Positions 42,339-51,128 are shown, counted from the first letter of the stretch. The stretch is 64,000 nucleotides of DNA from Actinomadura citrea (GCF_013409045.1 NZ_JACCBT010000001.1:1364001-1428000), one strand, 5' to 3'. The notes: a model not told the origin generated them from the letters alone. Translations and numbers: made by a program.

Positions 42339-43610
42339 GTGGCGGAGCTGAGCAGGCGGAACTTCGGGAAGGCGGCGGGCCTGGTGGCCGCGCCGGCGCT
42401 GCTCGCGGGCTGCGCGTCCGGGGGGTCCGGGACGTCCCGGACGGCGCGGGCGGCGGCAGCGGCCCGCACGTGGGGGGTGACCGGAAAGGCGCTCGCCGGC
42501 CTCGGCGGCTTCGACGCCACGCTCAAGAGCTTCATGCAGGCGCGCGCGATCCCCTGCGGGCAGCTCGCCGTCGTCCGCAAGGGCAAGCTGGTCCTGTCGC
42601 GCGGCTACACCTACGCCGAGGACGGCGCCTTCAAGACGCAGCCGACCTCGCCGTTCCGCATCGCGAGCATCTCCAAGCCCGTCACGGCGACGGCGGTGCT
42701 CCGGCTCGTCCAGGACGGGAAGCTGAAGCTCACCGACCGGGCGGCGACGCTGCTGGGGCTCTCCACGACGGCCGACCCGCGTCTCAAGGACGTCACGGTG
42801 CTGCGGCTGCTCCAGCACCTCGGCGGCTGGGACAGCGGCGTCTCGCCCGACCCGATGTTCAGGGACGCGGCGATCGCCAAGGAGCTCGGCGTCGCGCTGC
42901 CGGTGTCCCAGGCGAACATCATGAAGTACGCGTCGGCGCGCGTGCTCGACCACGCGCCCGGCACTCAGTACGCCTACTCCAACTACGGGTATCTGCTGCT
43001 CGGCCGGATCATCGAGAAGGTCACCGGGAAGAAGTACGAGGACTACGTCCGGCAGACCGTGCTCGCGCCCCGGGGCATCACGCGGATGCGCCTGGGCAAG
43101 TCCCGCACGAAGGCCACCGGCGAGGTCCCGTACTACTCGACCTACACCGGCGCCACCGTGTTCGACAACAGCGGTACCAAGGTGCCCTTCCCGGACGGCG
43201 CGTTCAACCTGGAGAACATGGACGCGCACGGCGGCTGGCTGGCCACCGCCATGGACCTCACCCGCTTCGCGGGCGTGTACGACGGCGGGACGTCCGTCCT
43301 GACGTCGGCGTCCGTCAGCCGGGCGTTCGCCAAGCCGGAGACGGGCGTCAACGCCGACGGCTGGTACTACGGCTGCGGATGGCAGGTGCGCCCGGTGACC
43401 GGCGGCCGCAACACCTGGCACAACGGGAGCCTGGCCGGGACGTACACGCTGCTGGTCCGGCGGTACGACGGCCTGTCGTGGGCGGTCCTGTTCGACCAGC
43501 GGCAGGAGGGCGCCGCCGCGAGCTACGGCGACATCGACTCGCTGCTGCACAAGGCCGCGAACGCGGTGACGACCTGGCCGACCGGCGACCTGACCTCCAC
43601 CTACTTCTAG
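42339..43610 (+). CDS. Serine hydrolase lipoprotein (beta-lactamase/penicillin-binding-protein-like)
   Basis: A 423-residue class C beta-lactamase-like protein. The N-terminus has a twin-arginine motif (SRRNFGKAAG) and a lipobox (ALLAGC), so it is probably a Tat-exported lipoprotein. Catalytic motifs are SISK (Ser nucleophile and Lys) near 110 and YSN near 215; the third motif is probably HNGS near 372. Such proteins act as D-alanyl-D-alanine peptidases or esterases. I chose GTG 42339 after GGGGG; a TTG at 42297 lies inside the repeat. Its stop overlaps the converging operon's stop by 3 bp. Confidence 0.9.
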   Translation: MAELSRRNFGKAAGLVAAPALLAGCASGGSGTSRTARAAAAARTWGVTGKALAGLGGFDATLKSFMQARAIPCGQLAVVRKGKLVLSRGYTYAEDGAFKTQPTSPFRIASISKPVTATAVLRLVQDGKLKLTDRAATLLGLSTTADPRLKDVTVLRLLQHLGGWDSGVSPDPMFRDAAIAKELGVALPVSQANIMKYASARVLDHAPGTQYAYSNYGYLLLGRIIEKVTGKKYEDYVRQTVLAPRGITRMRLGKSRTKATGEVPYYSTYTGATVFDNSGTKVPFPDGAFNLENMDAHGGWLATAMDLTRFAGVYDGGTSVLTSASVSRAFAKPETGVNADGWYYGCGWQVRPVTGGRNTWHNGSLAGTYTLLVRRYDGLSWAVLFDQRQEGAAASYGDIDSLLHKAANAVTTWPTGDLTSTYF

Positions 43611-44386
43611 CGCGAGGACCCGCCTCTGGCGCGGGCCGCGCGTGCGTACTGGTCGTCCAGGCTGCGCGGGAAGGGCATCATCCGGTGCCGTTCCCGCCAG
43701 GGCGCGTACTGGCGGACGGCGTTGAACCCCGCCGCGGTGACGATCCGCTCGACGTTCGGCCCGGGCACCCAGGCGGGATAGACGTCCAGATGGGCGACGT
43801 GCGGCGGCAGGCCGCCGGGTCTCGCGGGCGACACCAGCGTCATCGGCGGACGGACCCGTTCGAGCGACGCCATGTCCTGCGCGTAGGCGACGAGCTGGAG
43901 CGTCTCCGCGTCGGGGCCGCTGTGCACGATGAGCCAGCCGTCCACGTCGACCGGCTCCGACGGGGGATCGGCGAGCGTCAACGGCACGACTTCGTCCGAC
44001 ACCGTGCGCAGATGGGCATGGTGGGCGGGATCGAGTTCCTCCAGGACGAACGTCCGGTCGAAGCGGGGCGGGCTCGCGGGGAGCAGGGGCCGGTAGGCGT
44101 CCCAGCGCAGCAGCCGCGCCAGATGCGTCGTCCTCGTCCCGGAGGGGAATCCGGTCAGCTCCCCCCTCAGCCCGGCGGGGAACGCGTCAACGATCACCTC
44201 GTCCGGCCGCAGGGCCCCCGGGCCGGCGGTCTCCACGACGTCCCAGCCGTCCGTCACGCGCGGGTCGGCCGCGAACCGCGACCCGGTCACGACGGTGACC
44301 GGCCCGTCCCGCCCGAGGGTGTGCAGGACGGACCGGAGCCGCGTCAGATGCCCCAGCCCGTCACCGGCGGCGTAGCAGACGATCAA
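43607..44386 (-). CDS. MurG/GT28-like putative glycosyltransferase
   Basis: A 259-residue protein that begins IVCYAAGDGLGHLTRLRSVL, the glycine-rich loop of GT-B glycosyltransferases, and ends with a segment GFNAVRQYAPWRERHRMMPF that corresponds to their sugar-nucleotide part. It is shorter than usual GT-B proteins (~350-400), so catalysis is uncertain. The start is a TTG that overlaps the GT4 stop in a TTGA, so translation is coupled. Last gene of the six-gene glycan operon. Confidence 0.7.
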   Translation of the reverse strand: MIVCYAAGDGLGHLTRLRSVLHTLGRDGPVTVVTGSRFAADPRVTDGWDVVETAGPGALRPDEVIVDAFPAGLRGELTGFPSGTRTTHLARLLRWDAYRPLLPASPPRFDRTFVLEELDPAHHAHLRTVSDEVVPLTLADPPSEPVDVDGWLIVHSGPDAETLQLVAYAQDMASLERVRPPMTLVSPARPGGLPPHVAHLDVYPAWVPGPNVERIVTAAGFNAVRQYAPWRERHRMMPFPRSLDDQYARAARARGGSSR

Positions 44387-45498
44387 CGTGTCTCGTCGAG
44401 GACGGCCAGGTAGCCCGCGGTCTCGGCGGCCGGGGTGAAGTCGCGCCGGATCCGCTCGGCGCCCGCCGCGCCGAGCTTCGCCAGTTCCTCGCCGCCCGCC
44501 CGCGCGGCCCGGTCGACCGCCGCGCGGCACGCGTGCGGGTCGCCCGCCGGGAAGGTGAACCCGATCTCGTCGTCGGCCACGTCCGCCAGCCCGCCGGCGT
44601 CCGACGCGATCAGCGGCACGCCGAGCGCCGCCGCCTCCAGCGCCACGTTCGGCATCCCGTCGTAGAAGGAGGGGAGCGCGACCAGGTCGCAGCTCGCGTA
44701 GACGGCCGGCAGGTCGTACCGCTCCAGGAACGGCAGGAACGAGTGCGGGACGTCGTGCTCCCCGAGCCACTCCCGCACGGAGTCCTCGACCTCGCCGACG
44801 AGCAGCAGGTGGAAGGCGTCGGTGCGGCGCGACGCCGCCAGGGCCTCCAGGAAGAAGCCGACGCCCTTCTTGACCTTGAGCTGGCCGATGAGCCCGATCG
44901 TCCGGCGCCCGGGGGCGACGTTCTCCTCACGCCACGCCCGGCCCTGCTCCCGTTCGGAGGGCAGCACCCGCCACTGCGCGGTGTCGACGCTGTTGGCGAC
45001 GAACGCGACCGCCGCGTCCGGGGCGAGCGCCGACACCAGCGGCGCGTGCGAGCGGGCGACGACGCACACGCGGGACGAGGCGCGAAGCGCGTCCGCCAGC
45101 ACGCCGCGCCGCCGCATCGAGAAGGCGCCGACGTCGATGTCGTTGCCGCGCAGCAGCGTCACCAGCGGCGCGCCGAGCAGCGCGGACAGGACGGGCGCGG
45201 CGAGCATCGCGTGGACGCCGCCGAACGCCGCGACGTGGCTGTACCCGGTCAGGTCCGCGGCGGTGATCGTCGTCCACAGGCGGCGCAGCGCGTGCTCGGA
45301 GTCGTCCCCGAGCGGCGCGGTGACGAGCCGCCCGCCGTGCTCGCGCGACACGCTCCACGGCCGCGACCGCCGGGTCAGGTGGGCGACGTCGACCTCGGCG
45401 CCGGCGCCCCGCAGGCCCCGCACGATCCGGTCGCACGACTGCGCCATGCCGCCCCGGCTCGGCGGGTAGTGCTCGGTGATCCACAGGACGCGGGGCAT
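44383..45498 (-). CDS. GT4 family glycosyltransferase
   Basis: A 371-residue GT-B enzyme. N-terminal acceptor domain: VLWITEHYPPSRGGMAQSCD; linker and C-terminal donor domain: GRRTIGLIGQLKVKKGVGFF, then YASCDLVALPSFYDGMPNVA with the E-x7-E type motif (MPNVALEAAALGVPLIASDA). It transfers a sugar from a nucleotide donor to a lipid-linked or glycan acceptor on the cytosolic face. It starts one base into the stop of the zinc-ribbon gene (TGATG). Donor unknown. Confidence 0.92.
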   Translation of the reverse strand: MPRVLWITEHYPPSRGGMAQSCDRIVRGLRGAGAEVDVAHLTRRSRPWSVSREHGGRLVTAPLGDDSEHALRRLWTTITAADLTGYSHVAAFGGVHAMLAAPVLSALLGAPLVTLLRGNDIDVGAFSMRRRGVLADALRASSRVCVVARSHAPLVSALAPDAAVAFVANSVDTAQWRVLPSEREQGRAWREENVAPGRRTIGLIGQLKVKKGVGFFLEALAASRRTDAFHLLLVGEVEDSVREWLGEHDVPHSFLPFLERYDLPAVYASCDLVALPSFYDGMPNVALEAAALGVPLIASDAGGLADVADDEIGFTFPAGDPHACRAAVDRAARAGGEELAKLGAAGAERIRRDFTPAAETAGYLAVLDETR

Positions 45499-45851
45499 CA
45501 GCTGTCCACGAAGCCTGTGTCGTCGTCCGGTCCCCAGTCACCGCCGTGGGAGTAGTCGTCGCCCGGGTTGAACGCGCCGCGGTCGTACTCGTCGAACGAG
45601 GAGTACCAGTAGCCGTCGTTGTAGGTCTGCGAGCTGCCCCGGTAGTAGTCGCGCCGGTACCCGTGCGTCCAGCCCGGGTGGTGCGGGTCCTGCGTCCGGT
45701 ACCCCTGCGCCGCGGCGCATTCGGGGCACAGCGCGTTCGGTCCGGCGTGCGCGGCGCAGACGGGCCGGCCGCACTGCGGGCACGCCGCCACCGCGGCCTG
45801 CCCGCAGCGTCCGAGCACGAAGAACCCGGTGGTCACGGTGCAGCGGTTCAC
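45498..45851 (-). CDS. Small zinc-ribbon protein of unknown function
   Basis: A 117-residue protein. The N-terminal half has cysteines and histidine in pairs (RCTV, GRCGQAAVAACPQCGRPVC, AAHAG, LCPEC) that could bind one or two zinc ions. The C-terminal half is rich in Y, G, D and S (YRRDYYRGSSQTYNDGYWYS), probably disordered. The GTG start overlaps the upstream stop by 4 bp. It is locked into a glycan operon between two unrelated-looking genes; I do not recognise the family. Confidence 0.7.
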   Translation of the reverse strand: MNRCTVTTGFFVLGRCGQAAVAACPQCGRPVCAAHAGPNALCPECAAAQGYRTQDPHHPGWTHGYRRDYYRGSSQTYNDGYWYSSFDEYDRGAFNPGDDYSHGGDWGPDDDTGFVDS

Positions 45852-46576
45852 GTGGTCCTCCTCGCGGCCGTGCCGGGCGGCGTCCACCGGAACGGCTCCG
45901 TCGACACCTGCAGGATCCGGTCCACCAGCACCCTGTCCTCCACCGGCCCGGGGAACTTCCCGCTCGCGCGGACCACCAGCCGGCTGCCCTGCTTCACCTG
46001 CACCCTGACCCAGCGGGGCGGCGGCGACGAGGGCCGCCGGACGGCCGCGTCCTTGGCCAGCCTCCGGGTGACCCGCACGAGCTGCACCGTCTTCGACTTG
46101 CTCTTGTACTTGATCTTGCCGCGCGCGTTCCTCTTGCGGTACTTGCGGTGCCGCACCCGGTCGGAGACCGAGAGCTCCACGACGCTGCCGTCGCGCAGCT
46201 CCGCCCGCATCCGCAGCCACGGGTCGAACGCGTACCACTGCCTGAGCCCCGAGATCGGGGGCCGGGAGGGCAGCGACTGCTGGGGGCCGTTCTTCTCCGG
46301 GACGCGCGACCCGCGCATGTCCGCGGACACCGACAGCACCCCGTCGGGCGGCATGTCGGCCGACAGCACCCGCAGCAGCGGCACGAGCACGCCCGGGACC
46401 CGCTGGTGCAGCCGCCACCGGCGCCGCCGCACCTGCGCCGCGTGCTGCGCGAGGCTCTGGATCACCGGCTCCCAGTCGTCCCGCCGCAGCGAGACGGAGA
46501 AGCCCTGCTCCAGGGTCAGCGCCTTGTGCAGCGGATGGAACCGCTCGATGGCGGCCTTCTGTTTACGCCAGAACAT
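45848..46576 (-). CDS. Basic protein of unknown function in glycan operon
   Basis: A 242-residue soluble protein without signal peptide. It has an N-terminal helical part (RFHPLHKALTLEQGFSVSLR), a beta-rich middle, and a strongly basic patch RHRKYRKRNARGKIKYKSKS at ~142-161 that could touch nucleic acid or anionic polymer. No known domain is recognisable. The stop overlaps the zinc-ribbon start (GTGA) and it starts 10 bp after the GT4 stop, so it is part of the coupled operon. Confidence 0.7.
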   Translation of the reverse strand: MFWRKQKAAIERFHPLHKALTLEQGFSVSLRRDDWEPVIQSLAQHAAQVRRRRWRLHQRVPGVLVPLLRVLSADMPPDGVLSVSADMRGSRVPEKNGPQQSLPSRPPISGLRQWYAFDPWLRMRAELRDGSVVELSVSDRVRHRKYRKRNARGKIKYKSKSKTVQLVRVTRRLAKDAAVRRPSSPPPRWVRVQVKQGSRLVVRASGKFPGPVEDRVLVDRILQVSTEPFRWTPPGTAARRTT

Positions 46577-46586
46577 GACGAACCAC

Positions 46587-47759
46587 CTATCGACCCCGTG
46601 TCAGCGTGCGGTAGACCTCGGCCAGCCGGGCGCGCGACCGCGCCCAGGTCAGGCTCTCCTCGATGTGCGCGCGGCCCCTCCGCCCCATCGCCGCCGCCTC
46701 CTCCGGGTACTCCAGCAGGATCCGGACGGCCCGGGCCAGCTCGGCGGGACGGTCCGCCGGCACCAGCCGCCCGTGCCGCCCGTCCGCCATCAGCTCGCGG
46801 ACGGCGGGCAGGTCCGAGGCGACCACCGGGACGCCCGCCGCCATCGACTCGATCACCTTCAGCGGCGCGCACCCCTGGTCCAGGTTGCGGGCGCAGCCCG
46901 TCAGCGGCGCCACCGACACCTCGGCGTGCGCCAGCCACGCGGCGACCTCGTGGTGCGGCAGCGCGAACCGCCAGTCGACCCGCCCGGCGACGCCGAGGCG
47001 CTCGGCCAGCCGCCGCACCGGCTTGGCCCGCCGCTCCGGGACGGACGCGCACACCACCAGCCGCAGGCCGGGCAGGTCGGCGAGCCGCGCGAACGCGCGC
47101 ATCAGCACGTCCAGGCCCTGCCACGGCTGCAGCGCGCCGACGTAGACGAGATACCGCTCGGGCGCGCCCGCGGGACGTTCCGGCCTGTCGCCGACGTCGG
47201 CGCCGTTGGGGACCAGGTGGATCCGCCCCTCCGGCACCCCGAGCCCCCGGACGGCCTCGCCGATCACCCGCGACGGCACCACGACCGCGTCGCTGCGCTC
47301 CAGGCAGAACCGCTCCAGCTCGCGGATCTTGCCGAGCGTGGCGGGCGCGGCCCAGGGCCAGGTGTGGCTCATCTCGATGGACGGCAGCCCGTTGACCTCG
47401 TACACGACCGTGTGGCGCCGCCCGTCCGCGACCGCCGGAAGCGCGCTCCACGGGTCGCGCACGTGGCAGACCTCCAACGTCTCCCAGTGCGGCCGCAGGT
47501 GGGCCGCGACCCAGCCGGAGAACGCCTCGGCCCGGTCGATCAGGTTGGGGATCGACGCGTCGAACCGCGCGACCTCCCGCGTCCCCTCCCGCTGGTAGCG
47601 CGGCAGGTCGCCGCCGCCGATCGCGGCGAGCAGCCCGCCCCCGAACCGCGTGAACAGCTCGTCGGCCATCTGCGCGATGTGGACCGCCGACCCCTTGCTG
47701 GACGGGAACCGGTCGAACGCGACGTACGCCGCCCTGTGCCGCAGAGGACCGTGGCTCAT
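46587..47759 (-). CDS. GT4 family glycosyltransferase
   Basis: A 390-residue GT-B enzyme. Start: YVAFDRFPSSKGSAVHIAQM; donor-domain motifs: YLVYVGALQPWQGLDVLMRA and CAPLKVIESMAAGVPVVASD with the conserved glutamate. The ATG overlaps the epimerase stop in an ATGA. With the epimerase it probably adds a modified sugar to the surface glycan; substrate unknown. Confidence 0.92.
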   Translation of the reverse strand: MSHGPLRHRAAYVAFDRFPSSKGSAVHIAQMADELFTRFGGGLLAAIGGGDLPRYQREGTREVARFDASIPNLIDRAEAFSGWVAAHLRPHWETLEVCHVRDPWSALPAVADGRRHTVVYEVNGLPSIEMSHTWPWAAPATLGKIRELERFCLERSDAVVVPSRVIGEAVRGLGVPEGRIHLVPNGADVGDRPERPAGAPERYLVYVGALQPWQGLDVLMRAFARLADLPGLRLVVCASVPERRAKPVRRLAERLGVAGRVDWRFALPHHEVAAWLAHAEVSVAPLTGCARNLDQGCAPLKVIESMAAGVPVVASDLPAVRELMADGRHGRLVPADRPAELARAVRILLEYPEEAAAMGRRGRAHIEESLTWARSRARLAEVYRTLTRGR

Positions 47760-48727
47760 CCGACCGCCGCCCCCTCCGGCACGGTCCGCAGCCCGCGGTG
47801 CCAGGCGATCTGGTCCGCGAGCCCCTCGGCCAGGTCCGTCGCGGCCGTCCAGCCGAGCAGTTCCCGGGCGCGGGACGTGTCGGCCCAGGTGCGCGTCGCG
47901 TCCCCGGCCACGGGCGTCTCGCGCCGGATCTGCGCCGGGACGCCCAGCGCGCCGGTGAGCATCGCGATCGCGTCGCGGACCGCCACGTGCTCGGCGTGCC
48001 CCACGTTGACCGCGACGCCGGGCGCCAGGTCCTCGGCCGCCGCCGCCAGCGTGGCCGCGACGACGTCCCGCACGTGCGTGAAGCTCCTGGAGCTGCGCCC
48101 GTCCCCGAACACCGGCAGCGGGCGCCCGTCCAGCGCCGCCTCGACGAACCGGTGGAACGCCATGTCGGGGCGCTGCCGGGGGCCGTAGACCGAGAAGTAC
48201 CGGAGCAGCACCGTCCGCAGCCCGCTCCCGGCGGCCGTCCGCGCGAGCCGCTCCGCCTTCGCCTTGCTCACCGCGTACGGGCTGGCCGGCTTCAGCGGAT
48301 CGTCCTCCCGGTTCGGACGCGGTCCCGCCGACCCGTACACCGACGAACTGGACGCGACGACGACCTTCGGTCTCAACCGGGGCGGCCGCTGCACGCAGGC
48401 CGCGAGGAGCCGCCGCGTCGCCGCCACGTTGTCCCGCTCGACGACCGCCTTGCCCGGCCCCCACGAGTCGCGCACCCCGGGCCGTCCCGCCAGATGCACG
48501 ACGACGTCCGCGGCCGAGACGGCGGTGAGATCGTCCGCCGCCAGGTCGAGTTCGGCGGCGACGACCCCCGGCCTGGTCGCGACCCTCGCCCACGTCCGCC
48601 GCGCGACGCCGGGACTCAGCGAACGCTCCGGCGCGTCGACGGCCAGCACCTCGTGCCCCGCCCCCGAGAACGCGTCGACGACATGGCTCCCGATGAACCC
48701 CGCCGCACCAGTCACCACCACCCGCAC
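47756..48727 (-). CDS. NAD-dependent sugar epimerase/dehydratase
   Basis: A 323-residue extended short-chain dehydrogenase of the GalE/RmlB type. The cofactor loop is TGAAGFIGSHVVD, the catalytic residues are the Ser in VVVASSSSVYGS and the YxxxK in SPYAVSKAK, with LLRYFSVYGPRQRPDMA after them. It interconverts or dehydrates nucleotide sugars. First gene of the six-gene operon running to 43607; its promoter lies in 48728-48840. Confidence 0.92.
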   Translation of the reverse strand: MRVVVTGAAGFIGSHVVDAFSGAGHEVLAVDAPERSLSPGVARRTWARVATRPGVVAAELDLAADDLTAVSAADVVVHLAGRPGVRDSWGPGKAVVERDNVAATRRLLAACVQRPPRLRPKVVVASSSSVYGSAGPRPNREDDPLKPASPYAVSKAKAERLARTAAGSGLRTVLLRYFSVYGPRQRPDMAFHRFVEAALDGRPLPVFGDGRSSRSFTHVRDVVAATLAAAAEDLAPGVAVNVGHAEHVAVRDAIAMLTGALGVPAQIRRETPVAGDATRTWADTSRARELLGWTAATDLAEGLADQIAWHRGLRTVPEGAAVG

Positions 48728-48842
48728 CCGGGCACCCTATCCATCACCCCCCGAAGTAGGACAGGGCTCCCGTCCCTGCTCACACGGGACTCCCCACCGG
48801 GACACGGGCCTCGCTCCGGGCCGAGGCCGTCAGTGCACAAAG

Positions 48843-48873
48843 AAAAAGGTGGCCGGACGGTCGTCCGGCCACC
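48843..48873 (-). terminator. Factor-independent terminator of the small 48.9-kb gene
   Basis: Exact 12-bp arms GGTGGCCGGACG (48848-48859) and complement (48862-48873). On the minus strand the stem is followed by TTTTTCTTT. The upstream flank has TTTT, so it may act both ways and insulate the epimerase promoter. Confidence 0.9.
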
Positions 48874-48909
48874 AAAATCGGTCCTCACCGCGTCAGCGGC
48901 GAAGTCCGG

Positions 48910-49092
48910 TCAGCTCTGGCCCGTGCTTCCCGCGGGCTTGGTGCCGCCCCCGGGGGAGGTGCCGTCCGTGTTGTTCTCGGCGAGTTCCAGCGCCTTGAAG
49001 CCCGCGTTCCGGACCTCCTGGTCGCTGCTCCCCGTCATGTCCACACCTTGGCTCCACATCCTGGAGTCGTGGGTGTCGCTCATCTTGATCAC
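48910..49092 (-). CDS. Small hypothetical protein (60 aa)
   Basis: A 60-residue protein (MSDTHDSRMWSQGVDMTGSS, middle EVRNAGFKALELAENN, Gly/Thr/Ser tail). It is hydrophilic, with no signal or membrane segment and no recognised family. GTG 49092 or ATG 49083 may be the start; AAGG lies 11 bp before the ATG. A textbook terminator 37 bp after the stop supports it being a real transcription unit. Confidence 0.6.
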   Translation of the reverse strand: MIKMSDTHDSRMWSQGVDMTGSSDQEVRNAGFKALELAENNTDGTSPGGGTKPAGSTGQS

Positions 49093-49360
49093 AACCTTGG
49101 TGTCTGGTTTCAGCCTCGTGACGCGAGGCGGCCCGGCCCTGATGGCCGGGTCGGCGACAATCTTAGATGATCTTGCCGCCGCGCAGTCACGCCGTCATCA
49201 GACGCCGGCCAGGCCAGGGGGTGCGGGACCGCCCCCTCACCCGGCTCGGCCGGAGTTCGCCTGCCCCGCCTTTCCGGCCGCCCGTTGTTGTGATATTCAA
49301 ACCGGGCGGCCCACTTCTGATGGCGCCGCGCTTGCGGCCGGGACAGGTGGTGCAGGGGCG
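49093..49360. other. 268-bp region without recognised gene
   Basis: Lies between two divergent transcription units. I see no convincing coding, promoter or repeat signal apart from a purine-rich site (GCAGGGGCG) before the broken GlxA-type gene. Confidence 0.4.
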
Positions 49361-49847
49361 ATGGGAGCGGGCATCGAACCGCTGACCGAGGCGTTCCAGA
49401 CCGGCGGCCGGGGCGGCGCGCAGCCGGAGAGCGTCCCGTGGCGGCTGGTCGTGGTGGTCTTCGACGGCGCGCTGCTGGGGAGCATGTCCTTCGCCTGCGG
49501 AGTGTTCGACATCGCGATGCACTACGGCGCCCTGCCCGGCATGGACCTGCGGATCGTCGCGGGCGAGCCCGGCGCCGCGATCGTCGGCGGAGGACTGTCG
49601 TGCGCCGTCCCCCATGACCTGGCGGCGGTCCGGGCCGCGGACCTGATCGTCGTCCCGAACCTGCCCCAGCCGACGGCCGAACGCCCGCCCGAACCGGTGC
49701 TGGAGGCGGTGCGCGCCGCGCACGCGCGGGGGGACCGTCTACACCCAGTTCGTGAGGAACTTCGACCAGATCACGAGCCACGCCGAGACCTCCGGACAGG
49801 GCTTCCAAATCCAGAGCGCCGATGACTGCGGGCGCGCCTACCCGTAG
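49361..49847 (+). pseudogene. Broken GlxA/AraC-type regulator: N-terminal DJ-1/PfpI fragment joined to unrelated tail
   Basis: ATG 49361 opens a frame with RLVVVVFDGALLGSMSFACG and LIVVPNLPQPTAERPP, the start of the DJ-1/PfpI-like domain of GlxA-type AraC regulators. After residue ~123, at a run of six G (49728-49733), the family sequence stops; the same frame continues in junk, while the next frame reads TVYTQFVRNFDQITSHAETS and ends at a TAG at 49845. The helix-turn-helix part (~200 residues) is missing. This looks like a deletion junction plus frameshift. Confidence 0.6.
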
Positions 49848-49891
49848 GGATAGGCCGCTCTGACACGCCGCTCGTGAGGCGCCCGCGTGGC

Positions 49892-49913
49892 TCAGCGGGG
49901 GCGGGCCACGCGG
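49892..49913 (-). repeat. 22-bp exact copy of the 3' end of the ABC-F gene
   Basis: TCAGCGGGGGCGGGCCACGC plus GG is identical to 52460-52481, which encodes the last residues and stop of the ABC-F protein. Next to it, 49929-49965 resembles 52381-52417 at about 28 of 34 positions (CCTACGT, AAGGCGCGCGGCA and TCGCCG are shared), but the order of the two elements is reversed compared with the right-hand copy. Confidence 0.6.
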
Positions 49914-50009
49914 CACACCGCGAGAATTCCTACGTAGGCGAAGGCGCGCGGCACATCGCCGCGCGCCTTGGCCCGTCGAGCCTGTGAGGGGCGGCGGAGA
50001 CACGGTCCA

Positions 50010-51128
50010 TCAGGATTCGAAGCGGATGTCGCGAGTGGCGGCGTCGGCGGCGGCGAAGTCCAAGAGCCGTTCACCCTCCTCGGCCAGCGCATCCTTGTCT
50101 CGCGGCGCGAGCCGCTCATAGGGCCGGACGAGCAGCGTCGCGGTGTCCCGTTCACGGTCCAGCTGCCAATCACCGGCGGTGAACCCGTCCAGGAGCACGA
50201 TGCCGGGCAGTGGACGGCGCGTGGCGTAGTTCTGCGCGCGGAAGGCGTCGGTGATGAGGCGGCTGCGGTCGGCGTGCGACAGCAGCAGATTGTCGAAGTC
50301 GTACAGAAGACGCGGCGGCGCGGGAGTGTCGGGGTCGGGCCGGGGAGCTTCGGGCACGTCGAACAGTTCGCGCCCGTCGTCGTCGGTGAAGACGGCCAGG
50401 CGGGGACGCAGCCGGTTCACCACCTCCCGCAACCGCGTCAGCCCTGACCACTTCTGCACGTCCTTCACGGACGCGGGGCCGAACGCCGCCAGGTAACGCA
50501 GGACCATCTCCTCAAGGGACGCGTCGGCCGCCAAGGACCGGCCCAGCCACGCCTCGGCGGTCGTATGCGCGATGGGCCCGCTTCGCCCCCACACGCCCCG
50601 GGGCGGCACCTGCACCAACGCCATCCTGTTGCGGGCCGCGTACGCGAGCGATGCCGGGGGCCGGTCGCCCCATCCCGCCGTCCGGCCGTGTTCGGCGAGC
50701 AGCGCGCCGAGTTCCTTGCTCGTACGCGGCTTCTCCTTCACCAACGGCCGGGCGGCGGCGACCAACTCGTCCATGTCCAAGCCCTGGACGGGTTCGCCGT
50801 GGGTGTGGTTGGAGAACAGGTCGCGGTCCAGGACGGGCTGGGTCAGCGGGCGCAGCCACAGGCAGTCGCTCGCGCTCACCAGGTGGATCGTCGAACGCAT
50901 CAGCGCGATGCGCACCAGTTGCCGGTCGAGGAGCAGCTGCGCGATCTGCTCCGTGCGCACGTCCTCCAGCCGTACGCCCAAGCCCACGTACCACGAGTGC
51001 GGCGTCTGCGCCTGCAGACCCACCAGATGCTCCACCGCCTCCACCACGGGCAGTGTCGAACGGGCCAGCAGCAGCTGCCGGTCGAGCGTGGCGCGGTTGA
51101 GCGCGCGGCGAGTGAGCATCGGTGTCAC
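50010..51128 (-). CDS. Winged-helix DNA-binding protein, AlkZ/YcaQ-like (HTH_42)
   Basis: A ~372-residue protein. The N-terminal winged helix is followed by EHLVGLQAQTPHSWYVGLGV, containing the Q-x-Q motif of AlkZ-type DNA glycosylases, then LVRIALMRSTIHLVSASDCL and a C-terminal TAGDWQLDRERDTATLLVRP. AlkZ relatives excise interstrand crosslinks or alkylated bases, and some protect producers of genotoxic natural products. The start GTG 51128 sits 7 bp after TACTCT on the minus strand, which suggests a leaderless message; ATG 51119 is the alternative. No toxin biosynthesis genes are visible. Confidence 0.85.
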   Translation of the reverse strand: MTPMLTRRALNRATLDRQLLLARSTLPVVEAVEHLVGLQAQTPHSWYVGLGVRLEDVRTEQIAQLLLDRQLVRIALMRSTIHLVSASDCLWLRPLTQPVLDRDLFSNHTHGEPVQGLDMDELVAAARPLVKEKPRTSKELGALLAEHGRTAGWGDRPPASLAYAARNRMALVQVPPRGVWGRSGPIAHTTAEAWLGRSLAADASLEEMVLRYLAAFGPASVKDVQKWSGLTRLREVVNRLRPRLAVFTDDDGRELFDVPEAPRPDPDTPAPPRLLYDFDNLLLSHADRSRLITDAFRAQNYATRRPLPGIVLLDGFTAGDWQLDRERDTATLLVRPYERLAPRDKDALAEEGERLLDFAAADAATRDIRFES

